Part shown: piece after piece, positions 9,269-16,929 of the stretch | How positions within the stretch are numbered: position 1 is the stretch's first letter | Layout of the letters: the number at the start of each line of letters is the position of its first letter | NCBI GenBank assembly: GCA_963664845.1 | Contig: OY761615.1 | Location: forward strand, 3,844,001-3,908,000 | Length of the DNA stretch: 64,000 bases | DNA from: CAIYTF01 sp963664845 | Lineage (GTDB): Bacteria; Bacteroidota; Ignavibacteria; Ignavibacteriales; Ignavibacteriaceae | Direction: 5' to 3' | Translations under genes and position numbers: made by a program | Notes under the pieces: model-generated | What the model was told of the DNA's origin: nothing | The model's input: the letters and a program-made list of their open reading frames with translations, nothing else | Database searches by the model: none

Positions 9269-9451
9269 CATGTTACGCAAACACAGAGAGTGAATAGCCA
9301 CGAATTTCAAGTCGTGGGATAAATGGACAATCCAAATGTTGGCTTTAGCCACTAATAGAGCGAAGATTTGCGGCTAAAGCCAATTTCATCGGGTGCGAAA
9401 GATCCACGAGCTGAAGCTCGTGGCAAGTCAATTGGATCGTTGTGTAACATG
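9269..9451. repeat. Dispersed three-hairpin element with terminal inverted repeats, copy 1
   Basis: The ends are near-perfect inverted repeats (CATGTTACGCAA on the left, TTGTGTAACATG on the right). Inside are three stem-loops: CCACGA/TCGTGG at 9298-9317, a long central palindrome beginning TTGGCTTTAGCC and ending GGCTAAAGCCAA at 9339-9383, and CCACGAGC/GCTCGTGG at 9404-9423. Copies 2 (27908, inverted) and 3 (43084, same orientation) share this architecture. It has no coding capacity. The form fits a MITE-like non-autonomous element. Confidence 0.85.
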
Positions 9452-9455
9452 AGTT

Positions 9456-9492
9456 AAAAAAACAGCCTTTGCGGAAATCTACAGAGGCTGTT
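9456..9492 (-). terminator. Intrinsic terminator of the amino-acid permease gene
   Basis: Arms AACAGCCT (9461-9468) and AGGCTGTT (9485-9492). On the minus strand the hairpin is followed by a run of seven T, about 35 bases past the permease stop. Confidence 0.75.
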
Positions 9493-9529
9493 CGTTAATA
9501 AGAAACTATTTGTAGTCTATGAGCAAAAG

Positions 9530-11038
9530 CTATTTTTCCGCTTTCCCGTTTCCGGCATTGATCATATCATGCATGATGCTGTGTTTTCTGCCATAAGCAA
9601 AATAGATGACCATACCAATTGCCAGCCATCCAAATAACCTGAGCCAGTTCTCAACAGGCAGAGAGAACATGAGGATGAGGCACGTGATAATTCCCAAAAC
9701 AGGAACCAGGGGAACAAACGGTACGCGGAACGGGCGTTCTGCTTTGGGATTAGTTTTGCGCATGATGAGTACCGCTGAGCAAACCACAACAAAGGCAAAC
9801 AATGTTCCGATGTTAACCAGTTCCGCAAGGATGCGCAGTGGCAACAGACCACCAAGTGTTGCAACAAACAGACCGGTGAGAATTGTCGATTTCCAGGGAG
9901 TCCGGAATTTTTCATGCACGGCTCCGAAGAAACTCCGGGGGACAAGGCCATCACGCGCCATTGCAAGAAAAATTCGTGGTTGGCTCAGCATCATCACCAA
10001 AAGCACTGAAGTTATGCCGGAGAGTGCACCCAATGAAACAATAAACTGTGCCCAGCCCAGCCCAACCTGACGGAATGCATCAGACACCGGTGCATCGATG
10101 TTAATTTTATCGGAAGGAACCATACCCGTAAGCACTGCTGAAACCAGAATGTAGAGAACAGTGCAGAGGATGAGCGAAACAATGATACCGATCGGAACAT
10201 CTTTCTTGGGGTTTCTGGCCTCCTCAGCATGCGTGGAAACAGAATCGAAACCAATATATGCAAAGAAGATCATCGCAGCCCCTGCCAAGACACCAACCGG
10301 TGCTCCATGCACTTCTTCACCAAGAATGGTCTTTCCAAAAAAGCTGAGGCCTGAATAACCATGCGGAGCAAACGGCTGCCAGTTCGCGGGGTTAACATAA
10401 AATGCGCCAAGCACAATAACCATCAGAACCACAGCAAGCTTTATGACAACCATGGTTATATTGAATCCGGCGCTCTCTCTGATTCCTTTTACCAGGATTG
10501 CAGTGATGATAAGCGCAATCAGAATGGCAGGAAGATCAAACCAGGTGCCAGTACTTATAAACTGCCCGGTGTCCGGATTGAAATCCAGGGGCGATCGCTG
10601 GAACTGAGGCAAAAGTTCATATTTGAATATGCCCATAAAGTCCTGGAAATAATGCGACCATCCGTGCGCAACCGTGGCCGAGGCAACGGCATATTCAAGA
10701 ATTAGATCCCAGCCAATTATCCAGGCCAGAAGTTCGCCAAGAGTTGCGTAAGCGTAAGTATAGGCTGACCCGGCAACTGGAACCATGGATGCAAATTCTG
10801 CATAGCAAAGTGCGGCGAAGATACAGGCAATGCCTGCAAAAACAAATGAAAGAATAATGGCGGGACCCGCTTTGTCGTGTGCAGCAATGCCGGTTAATAC
10901 AAAGATACCGGTGCCAATGATTGCGCCAACTCCAAGAGACGTAAGGGCGGCAGGACCGAGTATTCTGCGCAGCCTGTTTTCTCCTTCTAATTCTTCGAGC
11001 AGGACGTGTAAAGGTTTTTTAGCGAAAAATTGATTCAT
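9530..11038 (-). CDS. APC-superfamily amino-acid permease (cationic amino-acid transporter type)
   Basis: 502-residue polytopic inner-membrane protein with 12 or more hydrophobic segments. The first helix carries the APC signature GVGAIIGTGIFVLTG (about 37-51), whose unwound glycine-rich region binds the amino-acid amino and carboxyl groups. The short charged N-terminus (LLEELEGENRLRRILG) and the helix-rich C-terminus match the CAT/YfnA branch, which moves amino acids by proton symport or exchange. A hairpin with a T run follows the stop. It reads in the same direction as lysA but is separated by about 215 bases, so co-transcription is unclear. Substrate cannot be read from the sequence; the neighbour lysA makes lysine or another basic amino acid a reasonable guess only. 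Confidence 0.9.
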   Translation of the reverse strand: MNQFFAKKPLHVLLEELEGENRLRRILGPAALTSLGVGAIIGTGIFVLTGIAAHDKAGPAIILSFVFAGIACIFAALCYAEFASMVPVAGSAYTYAYATLGELLAWIIGWDLILEYAVASATVAHGWSHYFQDFMGIFKYELLPQFQRSPLDFNPDTGQFISTGTWFDLPAILIALIITAILVKGIRESAGFNITMVVIKLAVVLMVIVLGAFYVNPANWQPFAPHGYSGLSFFGKTILGEEVHGAPVGVLAGAAMIFFAYIGFDSVSTHAEEARNPKKDVPIGIIVSLILCTVLYILVSAVLTGMVPSDKINIDAPVSDAFRQVGLGWAQFIVSLGALSGITSVLLVMMLSQPRIFLAMARDGLVPRSFFGAVHEKFRTPWKSTILTGLFVATLGGLLPLRILAELVNIGTLFAFVVVCSAVLIMRKTNPKAERPFRVPFVPLVPVLGIITCLILMFSLPVENWLRLFGWLAIGMVIYFAYGRKHSIMHDMINAGNGKAEK

Positions 11039-11252
11039 GTAAATAACCTCGGATAATTGGGGGTTTTGATTTAAAAATCCAAGATAGAAATTTATTTAGA
11101 CTAATAAAAAAGGAAAGTGAGAGAGATCGGCCTTATAGTCGGGAAAAATCTCACTGAGGGGGTTCACTGAACAAGTATCATTCAGAGAAGCAGGATAAGG
11201 AAGGACACGTACAAGTGCGAAAGGGGTTCGAAATCCCGGTCTTCCAAATCAT

Positions 11253-12569
11253 TTACAGGTCTTCCTCGTTTTGAATTAACTGTTCGAGCGTTTCACGCCT
11301 GCGTATCAGTTTCCATTCAGAGCCGTCAACAAGAACTTCAGCAGGTCGAAGGCGTGCGTTATAGTTGGACGCCATCACCATGCCATAAGCACCGGTTGAA
11401 AGCACGGCAAGCAAGTTGCCGGACTCGGGCTCAGCAATAGTCTGTTCTTTTCCCAGGAAGTCACCGCTTTCACAAAGAGGTCCGACAACGTCATATACTT
11501 TGGCTTCGCTGCCAGACGGGATAACCGGAATTATCTGATGGTAAGCTCCGTAAAGGCTTGGTCTGATAAGTTCACTCATGCCGGCATCAACCACCAGGAA
11601 GTTTTTCTCACCGTTGGTTTTTAAATAGAGGATCTTGGTGACCAGAGCAGCCGAATTTGCCGAAAAATATCTTCCAGGCTCCATGAAAATTTGCATACCG
11701 GAATGCTTCAGCTTATCCAGAAGTGTTTCACGGAAAGCCGTGACAGGAAAATCGTTTTCGCCGGCATACTGAACGCCAAAACCGCCTCCAATATCCATGT
11801 GGTGCAGTTCAATCCCGGCTTCTTTCAGACGTTCGCATACAGCCAAAATTTTGTCTATTGCTTCTGCGTATGGTGCAATGGATGCAATTTGTGAACCGAG
11901 GTGCATGTCAATTCCGGTAAATTCAATATGTGAAAGCGACCTGTCCAGATAAATAGCTTCTGCTTCGCTAATGGGAATACCGAATTTGTTTTCAGCCAAC
12001 CCCGTTGATATATACGGGTGCGTAAGCGGATCAACATCCGGATTCACTCTAAGCGCCACACGGGCCTTCTTGCCGGAAAGTTCAGCGATCTGATTTATGA
12101 GGTAAAGCTCTGACAGCGATTCAACCTTAAACTGGAAAATATTTTTATCCAATGCGTAGGAAATTTCTTCGGCAGATTTTCCAACACCGCCAAGCACAAT
12201 TTCATCTGCCGGCACACCGGCCTGTTCGGCCCGGTACATTTCACCCAGTGAGTTTACGTCAGCGCCGCATCCCAGCTCATGCAGGTGACGGATAATGTTG
12301 ATGTTGTAGTTCGACTTTACCGCGTAGAAAATTTTATGTTTGCACCCGCTGAGTGCCTGCGTGAGTGATTGAAAGCGGTCAGTGAAATATTTCTTGCTGT
12401 ATACATAAAGTGGTGTGCCTACGGCTGAAGCCAGTTTGCTTATACGCACATTTTCGCAATGAAGTTCATTTCCCTCCAATCGGGAAAAATAGTTTCCTTG
12501 GCTGAGCGATTCGAGAAGTGAATGTGTGTCCTTGCCGGTTCCGGCTAAATTGCTTTTAGTGTTTTCCAT
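11253..12569 (-). CDS. lysA: Diaminopimelate decarboxylase
   Basis: Last step of lysine synthesis: PLP-dependent decarboxylation of meso-diaminopimelate in the cytoplasm. 438 residues, slightly longer than usual because of an N-terminal extension of about 25 residues. The PLP lysine is K85 in FYAVKSN. The glycine-rich phosphate loop is DIGGGFGV, the EPGRYFSANS motif follows, and the catalytic Cys of the partner active site lies in LCESGDFLG (about 365). The ATG at 12569 overlaps the 3' end of the upstream MATE gene by 25 bases, suggesting translational coupling; no other good Met exists before the conserved region. Family and function are secure. Confidence 0.95.
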   Translation of the reverse strand: MENTKSNLAGTGKDTHSLLESLSQGNYFSRLEGNELHCENVRISKLASAVGTPLYVYSKKYFTDRFQSLTQALSGCKHKIFYAVKSNYNINIIRHLHELGCGADVNSLGEMYRAEQAGVPADEIVLGGVGKSAEEISYALDKNIFQFKVESLSELYLINQIAELSGKKARVALRVNPDVDPLTHPYISTGLAENKFGIPISEAEAIYLDRSLSHIEFTGIDMHLGSQIASIAPYAEAIDKILAVCERLKEAGIELHHMDIGGGFGVQYAGENDFPVTAFRETLLDKLKHSGMQIFMEPGRYFSANSAALVTKILYLKTNGEKNFLVVDAGMSELIRPSLYGAYHQIIPVIPSGSEAKVYDVVGPLCESGDFLGKEQTIAEPESGNLLAVLSTGAYGMVMASNYNARLRPAEVLVDGSEWKLIRRRETLEQLIQNEEDL

Positions 12570-13897
12570 TTGTCAAAATAAAATTTTAAAGTAATCGTTG
12601 TTGAATATAATATAATATAGGCAGGCATTGCAAGCCATGCTCCGGTCAGGCCGCCTTTCATTGTTACGCCAAACAGGTAAGACAGCGGAACCAGCACAAA
12701 AATATTGGTGATGACTTCGGCTGCCATAACAAAAGAGGTCTTGCCAACCGACTGCAATCCGTTTGCAAGTACTATCCCTATGCCATAAAGTATCTGTGCC
12801 ACACCTGCAATTTTCATGGCGGGTATTGCATAGGCGATAATCGTACTGTTTTCGGTGATGACCGAAAGCAATACCTGGGGAAAAAAGATAAACATCACCG
12901 CCAGTGCGGACGTGTAATAGGTTGCAATCAGGGCAGTCTCAAAGCCATAGCGTTTTGCAAGGGCCAGATCACCCTTGGCCACAGCATTGCCCACCAGGGT
13001 CTGCACTGTTATTCCAAAACCTATGCATGGCAGGAACGACATGAACAGCGAGCTGATGATTGCCTGGGATGCAGCCTGTTGTGTCGTGCCGATAATGCCG
13101 GTGATTGCCACGAAGGAAAGAAAGCCGATAAGGATAAACACATTCTGAAAGGAAACCGGGGCGGAAAGCCTTATAATTGCCCGCATAACCGATTTATCGA
13201 TTTTGAAATTATGTATAAAATGAAATTGATGAGCATAGCGGGGATAGGATGAAATTACCAGATAATAAAATGCATCACAAATGGTGGCAAGAGAAGACCC
13301 CAGGCCCGAGCCGGCAACTCCCATCGCGGGGAGACCGAATTTACCATATATGAGAACATAGTTGAAAAATACATTAAGCAGGTTAACAATGATGCCGGAA
13401 ACCATAAATACACGGGTATGACCTGTTCCAAAATAAAACCCGCGGAACGAAACAGTGATGAGAAAAAAGGGAAGCCCGATCAACCTGAAGTAGATAAATT
13501 CACCGGCCAGTTCGCCAACCTGGTGATCCTTGGCAAAAAGCTGCGCGAATGCGTGCGATCCCCACATGCCGATGATGGCGATGAAAATGCCGGTTCCCAT
13601 CGCGATGAGAATTGAATTGGAAAGCGCACGGCTGCATGCAGAAAAGTTGCCTTCTCCATAGCGGCGCGCAACAATGATCTGCGTGCCTGTGGCCAGGCTC
13701 GAAAAAAAGCTCACGATTGCCCAGGTGGCTAAAACGCTTATACCCATCGCTGCCAAAGCATATTCCGCATTGCTTAAACGTCCGATCATTGCTGCATCAA
13801 CAATGGATACAATCATTTGAGCTGACAATCCGGCTATGGCAGGAATGGCGAGGTGTAGGATCTTCTTATAATGTCCGTCTTTATGCAGTAGTATCAT
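12545..13897 (-). CDS. MATE-family multidrug/sodium or proton antiporter
   Basis: 450-residue inner-membrane protein with about 12 hydrophobic helices in two homologous halves, typical of the MATE (NorM/DinF) family. The N-terminal half has the usual start of such proteins (LAIPAIAGLSAQMIVSIVDAAMIGRL), and the TQIIVARRYGEG segment follows the second helix. Such proteins export cationic drugs or metabolites using Na+ or H+ gradients. Its 3' end overlaps lysA by 25 bases, so the two are probably one transcript. It is divergent from malQ with a 101-base shared upstream region. Substrate unknown; a link to lysine metabolism is only suggested by the overlap. Confidence 0.9.
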   Translation of the reverse strand: MILLHKDGHYKKILHLAIPAIAGLSAQMIVSIVDAAMIGRLSNAEYALAAMGISVLATWAIVSFFSSLATGTQIIVARRYGEGNFSACSRALSNSILIAMGTGIFIAIIGMWGSHAFAQLFAKDHQVGELAGEFIYFRLIGLPFFLITVSFRGFYFGTGHTRVFMVSGIIVNLLNVFFNYVLIYGKFGLPAMGVAGSGLGSSLATICDAFYYLVISSYPRYAHQFHFIHNFKIDKSVMRAIIRLSAPVSFQNVFILIGFLSFVAITGIIGTTQQAASQAIISSLFMSFLPCIGFGITVQTLVGNAVAKGDLALAKRYGFETALIATYYTSALAVMFIFFPQVLLSVITENSTIIAYAIPAMKIAGVAQILYGIGIVLANGLQSVGKTSFVMAAEVITNIFVLVPLSYLFGVTMKGGLTGAWLAMPAYIILYSTTITLKFYFDKWKTLKAI

Positions 13898-13998
13898 GGA
13901 CGCGCAAATTAATCATTATCCAAACCTTAAAAAAATTAATCTTTTGTTATATTTCAGAGTAAGATTTTACTCGACAATTATTATCTGAGAGGCGATTT

Positions 13999-15519
13999 AT
14001 GGAATATCAACGGTCTGCGGGTGTGTTGTGTCATCCAACATCACTACCCGGCAAATATGGCATTGGCGATCTTGGCCCTGAGGCTTATCATTTTATAGAC
14101 TTTCTTGCATCATGCGGACAAACCCTGTGGCAGGTTTTCCCTCTGGGGCCAACCGGGTATGGTGACTCCCCATATCAATGTTTCTCGGCTTTTGCGGGTA
14201 ACCCGTTTATGATCAGTCCCGAACTCTTGTATCAGGATGGTCTGCTGACCCGCGAGCAGGCAGAAAACAAACAGACCTTCGATCCGCACAAAATTTCTTT
14301 CGGTGAGATCATAGATTATAAAGTTTCACTTTTGAAATTGGCATACACTTCTTTTAAAAAACACAAAGCACATCCCTATGTTGATGCATTGGCTGCATTC
14401 GACAGGAAAAACAAATCCTGGCTTGATGACTATTCGCTGTTCATGGCAGTGAAAGCGTTTCACGGTGGTGTTTGTTGGACTGATTGGGATCCGGCAATTG
14501 CACTGCGCAAACGCGGAGCGGTGAAGGAATGGAAAGAGAAACTGGCTGATGATATTCTTTATCAGAAGTTTATACAGTTTGTTTTTGCCCGTCAATGGAG
14601 TGCAGTGAAAAAATACGCCAACGATAAAAACATAAAAGTAATTGGCGATCTGCCTATATTCATTGCCTACGACAGTTCCGATCTCTGGGCAAACAAAGAA
14701 TTGTTCACCGTTGATGAAAACGGGAAACTGATTTCTGTTGCCGGTGTTCCGCCGGATTATTTCAGTCCAACCGGACAACTTTGGGGCAACCCGCTTTACC
14801 GTTGGGATGAAATGGAAAAAGACGACTTCCTCTGGTGGCGCAAAAGGTTTGCACACCTGCTCGAAATGATCGATATCATCCGGATTGACCACTTCAGAGG
14901 ATTTGAAGCCTTTTGGCAGATCCCCGGTGACGCTCCAACCGCCCAAACAGGAAAATGGGTTAAAGCTCCAGGCAAAAAATTGTTTGCTTCTGTTGCAAAA
15001 CATCTTGGCGACATTCCCATTCTTGCCGAGGACCTTGGTGTAATTACCAAAGGGGTGGAAGAATTGCGCGATCATTTTGGATTCCCCGGAATGAAAATTC
15101 TGCAATTCGCCTTCGGCGCAAAAATGGAAAAGAAATTTCTGCCGCATAATTTTGTGAAGAACTGTGTCGTCTATACCGGTTCACACGATAACGATACCAC
15201 CCGCAGTTATTTCGAAGTGGCCAAAACTGAACCCAATGATATCTACGAATTCACCCAGAGATATCTGCATTATTATGGAGAGAATATCTGCTTTGAGTTG
15301 ATCCGTGCTGCATATGCCTCAGCGGCAAACCTGGTTATTATTCCCCTGCAGGACATATTAAACCTTGGGAACGAAGCACGTATGAACTTCCCCGGCAGGC
15401 CGGGTGGCAACTGGACCTGGCGCTTCACCTGGGATCAGGTGGACGGTGCAATGCCGGCTGCTTATCGTCAACTCTGCGAGCTTTATGAACGCCCGCCGCT
15501 GCCTAAAGAAGCGGAATAA
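13999..15519 (+). CDS. malQ: 4-alpha-glucanotransferase (amylomaltase, GH77)
   Basis: Cytoplasmic enzyme moving maltodextrin segments between alpha-1,4-glucans in glycogen and maltose metabolism. 506 residues, normal for the bacterial MalQ/amylomaltase type. Motifs are the N-terminal SAGVLCHPTSLPGKYGIGDLG block, DLPIFIAYDSSD (about 217), DIIRIDHFRGFEAFW with the nucleophile Asp near 296, ILAEDLGVI with the acid/base Glu near 343, and the YTGSHDNDTTRSYF transition-state block. A good ribosome site GAGAGG at 13987 precedes the ATG by 6 bases and fixes the start. A strong terminator follows. The secreted alpha-amylase at 43.5 kb would supply substrates for it, though the two genes are 28 kb apart. 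Confidence 0.96.
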   Translation: MEYQRSAGVLCHPTSLPGKYGIGDLGPEAYHFIDFLASCGQTLWQVFPLGPTGYGDSPYQCFSAFAGNPFMISPELLYQDGLLTREQAENKQTFDPHKISFGEIIDYKVSLLKLAYTSFKKHKAHPYVDALAAFDRKNKSWLDDYSLFMAVKAFHGGVCWTDWDPAIALRKRGAVKEWKEKLADDILYQKFIQFVFARQWSAVKKYANDKNIKVIGDLPIFIAYDSSDLWANKELFTVDENGKLISVAGVPPDYFSPTGQLWGNPLYRWDEMEKDDFLWWRKRFAHLLEMIDIIRIDHFRGFEAFWQIPGDAPTAQTGKWVKAPGKKLFASVAKHLGDIPILAEDLGVITKGVEELRDHFGFPGMKILQFAFGAKMEKKFLPHNFVKNCVVYTGSHDNDTTRSYFEVAKTEPNDIYEFTQRYLHYYGENICFELIRAAYASAANLVIIPLQDILNLGNEARMNFPGRPGGNWTWRFTWDQVDGAMPAAYRQLCELYERPPLPKEAE

Positions 15520-15537
15520 AATATAGTATGTTATACG

Positions 15538-15573
15538 AAGCCGTCCCGGGAATTTTAAGTCCGGGACGGCTTT
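15538..15573 (+). terminator. Intrinsic terminator of malQ
   Basis: Arms AAGCCGTCCCGG and CCGGGACGGCTTT enclose a short AT loop and are followed by a T-rich stretch. It lies about 20 bases after the malQ stop. Confidence 0.78.
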
Positions 15574-15634
15574 CATATTTTAAAAGGGATAGCTTAGGTG
15601 TTTCGTTCTGAATGATGTTTCAATTAGCGCTAAT

Positions 15635-15662
15635 GTAGGGATTCAAAATTTTAAACCCCTAC
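15635..15662. repeat. 28-bp intergenic palindrome, copy 1
   Basis: Left arm GTAGGGATTCAAAA, right arm TTTTAAACCCCTAC. The arms pair except for two positions. The same palindrome occurs at 28141 and, perfectly, at 61713. It lies in the roughly 300-base gene-free space between the convergent malQ and S24-repressor genes, where I see nothing else besides the malQ terminator. Confidence 0.8.
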
Positions 15663-15821
15663 GGTTAGTCTGAAATCGACACAAACAAAGTTATAAAACA
15701 GAAATGAGATCATATGCTGTCAAAAGTTAAACAGAAAATCCCCACTCTGGTTTTCCGATGAAACATCTTGCCGGCAATTATAGATGCTGTGTTTGCCTGA
15801 AGGAATATCACCTTTCCGCAT

Positions 15822-16463
15822 CTACCTCTGCTTCTTCAGCAACATCACTTTATAAACCGTCGTTGTCTTCCTTGGCACAGGGATCATTGGGATGGATTGG
15901 TTATAGCTGAGCAGATAGAGCATTAGGGGATCAAGGGGATGTTCCTGATATATTTTCAACGCACCTTTTGTCTGGTCCCACCGTGCTGCTACCATATCGC
16001 CGTTTTTGGGCTTGGCCGAGAAGGAGATCAGCACCAGATCACCCGGAGCAACAAGCGGCATCATCGAGTGCCCGAATTCTTCGTCCACCCGCAGAAATAC
16101 ATGATCGTTGGGGTTGTAATCAAGCACGTCAGTTTCATACCAATCGTCATAAGCAATCAACTCACCGACCGGGCCTGCCGGAATGGATGCTTCTATTTTG
16201 AAACGCTGTGGTTCGCGGACTAAGTTTTGAGATTCCTCTGCCACATAAAAAGTCGATCCACTTTCGTTGTCTTCCGGTTGCAAACCCTTCCGCATGGATT
16301 CAAGGATGGCCAGAATCTCTACATAATAATCGTGATCAAGCTCATCGGCCACGTTGAGCTGATAGCTCAACACCTGCCGGGACACACCCAACTTTCGTGC
16401 AAGAAACGATTTCTTGACGCCAAAAGTGCTAATCAGACTGTTTATTTCCTGTTGTCTTGTCAT
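15822..16463 (-). CDS. LexA/CI-like repressor with N-terminal HTH and S24 autoprotease domain
   Basis: 213 residues. Residues about 12-40 form a helix-turn-helix (KKSFLARKLGVSRQVLSYQL). The C-terminal half is an S24 (LexA/UmuD) fold with a candidate Ala-Gly self-cleavage bond at 96-97 (IPAGPVGE), the nucleophile Ser133 in GHSMMP, the APGDLVLI strand, and a lysine in GALKIY (K170) in place of the general base. The protein should bind an operator as a dimer and inactivate itself by cleavage, classically under RecA-DNA stimulation. It is divergent from a Mor-like gene. The 168 bases between them contain a dyad with a promoter on each strand. It could control that pair only, or the adjacent efflux genes. 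It lacks the length and order of housekeeping LexA, so I take it as a CI-type repressor. Confidence 0.82.
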   Translation of the reverse strand: MTRQQEINSLISTFGVKKSFLARKLGVSRQVLSYQLNVADELDHDYYVEILAILESMRKGLQPEDNESGSTFYVAEESQNLVREPQRFKIEASIPAGPVGELIAYDDWYETDVLDYNPNDHVFLRVDEEFGHSMMPLVAPGDLVLISFSAKPKNGDMVAARWDQTKGALKIYQEHPLDPLMLYLLSYNQSIPMIPVPRKTTTVYKVMLLKKQR

Positions 16464-16510
16464 GGCTTCACAACTAAAATTATTATTTCTGTAAAGTTAG
16501 TAAAAATTAT

Positions 16511-16548
16511 CTTGACAAATATAACAATATTTTCATAATTTTGTCAAA
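16511..16548. promoter_or_regulatory. Overlapping divergent promoters within an 8-bp dyad
   Basis: Perfect inverted repeat TTGACAAA (16512-16519) and TTTGTCAA (16540-16547), 20-base spacer. Minus strand: TTTG (16545-16548), 21 bases, then TATATTTG (16516-16523), an exact match to the Bacteroidota -33/-7 pattern TTTG/TAnnTTTG. Plus strand: CTTG (16511-16514), 21 bases, then TAATTTTG (16536-16543), one mismatch. Read as sigma-70 promoters they are TTGACA-17-TATATT (minus) and TTGACA-16-CATAAT (plus). Each promoter lies inside the other, so they cannot be occupied together; a dimer on the dyad would block both. Confidence 0.7.
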
Positions 16549-16631
16549 AATATTTTTACAAATAGTTAAATATTTTACAAAAGGCAAAATAATTGCAATA
16601 ATCTATAAAAAGGACAGTTTCAGGGTGCATT

Positions 16632-16928
16632 ATGAATTACAATTGGATGAAACAGGTTGAGAGCTTTGAACTACTTCCCTGGGAGTATCAGGAAATGATA
16701 GGCCTGCTGGGGGTTGAGCATTTTATCCGTCTCCTGCAGTCGTTCGAAAAATCAACAGTATATTTTTCAGAACGGAATCTGATCCCCTTGCTTAAAGATT
16801 ACATTGAAACGCGCGAGCACATCCCCAACCGGCTGCTCGCCCGGGAGTTGCGGGTCAGCCTGAGGTTTGTTTACAAAGTGAAGGAAGAGTCCCGGGTGAG
16901 AAGAAGGCGGCGGACTCGCGGCAATTAG
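16632..16928 (+). CDS. Small Mor-like transcription activator (putative)
   Basis: 98-residue basic protein. Its order of features resembles the C-terminal two thirds of the phage Mu Mor/C activator family: a helical dimerisation segment (LPWEYQEMIGLLGVEHFIRL), a strand like Mor's QVYIPR (here TVYFSERN, about 43-50), then a helix-turn-helix with N-R-L-L-A-R-E-L-R-V-S...VYKV (about 66-85) and an arginine-rich tail. Mor itself is longer (about 130), so the N-terminal part is missing or different. It is divergent from the S24 repressor and convergent with the tolC-like gene, whose stop lies only one base away. I infer a phage-derived activator paired with the repressor. If the Mor similarity fails, it remains a small HTH protein. 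Confidence 0.6.
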   Translation: MNYNWMKQVESFELLPWEYQEMIGLLGVEHFIRLLQSFEKSTVYFSERNLIPLLKDYIETREHIPNRLLARELRVSLRFVYKVKEESRVRRRRRTRGN

Positions 16929-16929
16929 A

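Noticed and set aside
9034..9297. 87-codon open frame between paralogue B and the permease
   Set aside because: Its sequence lies in degenerate intergenic repeat and runs into the three-hairpin element; no start signal and no protein-like pattern.
11198..11246. tRNA-like 3' end (GGGGTTCGAAATCCC then GGTCTTCCA)
   Set aside because: The T-arm look-alike has mismatches and there is no D or anticodon arm; a GGAAGGAC upstream pairs poorly and is far too close. Chance or an old remnant.
14326..15147. 273-codon frame antisense to malQ
   Set aside because: It lies wholly inside a secure gene on the other strand; its length follows from the codon use of malQ and it shows no family motif.
15822..16928. 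Complete prophage
   Set aside because: Only the two regulator genes look phage-like; no integrase, terminase, capsid or tail gene is nearby.
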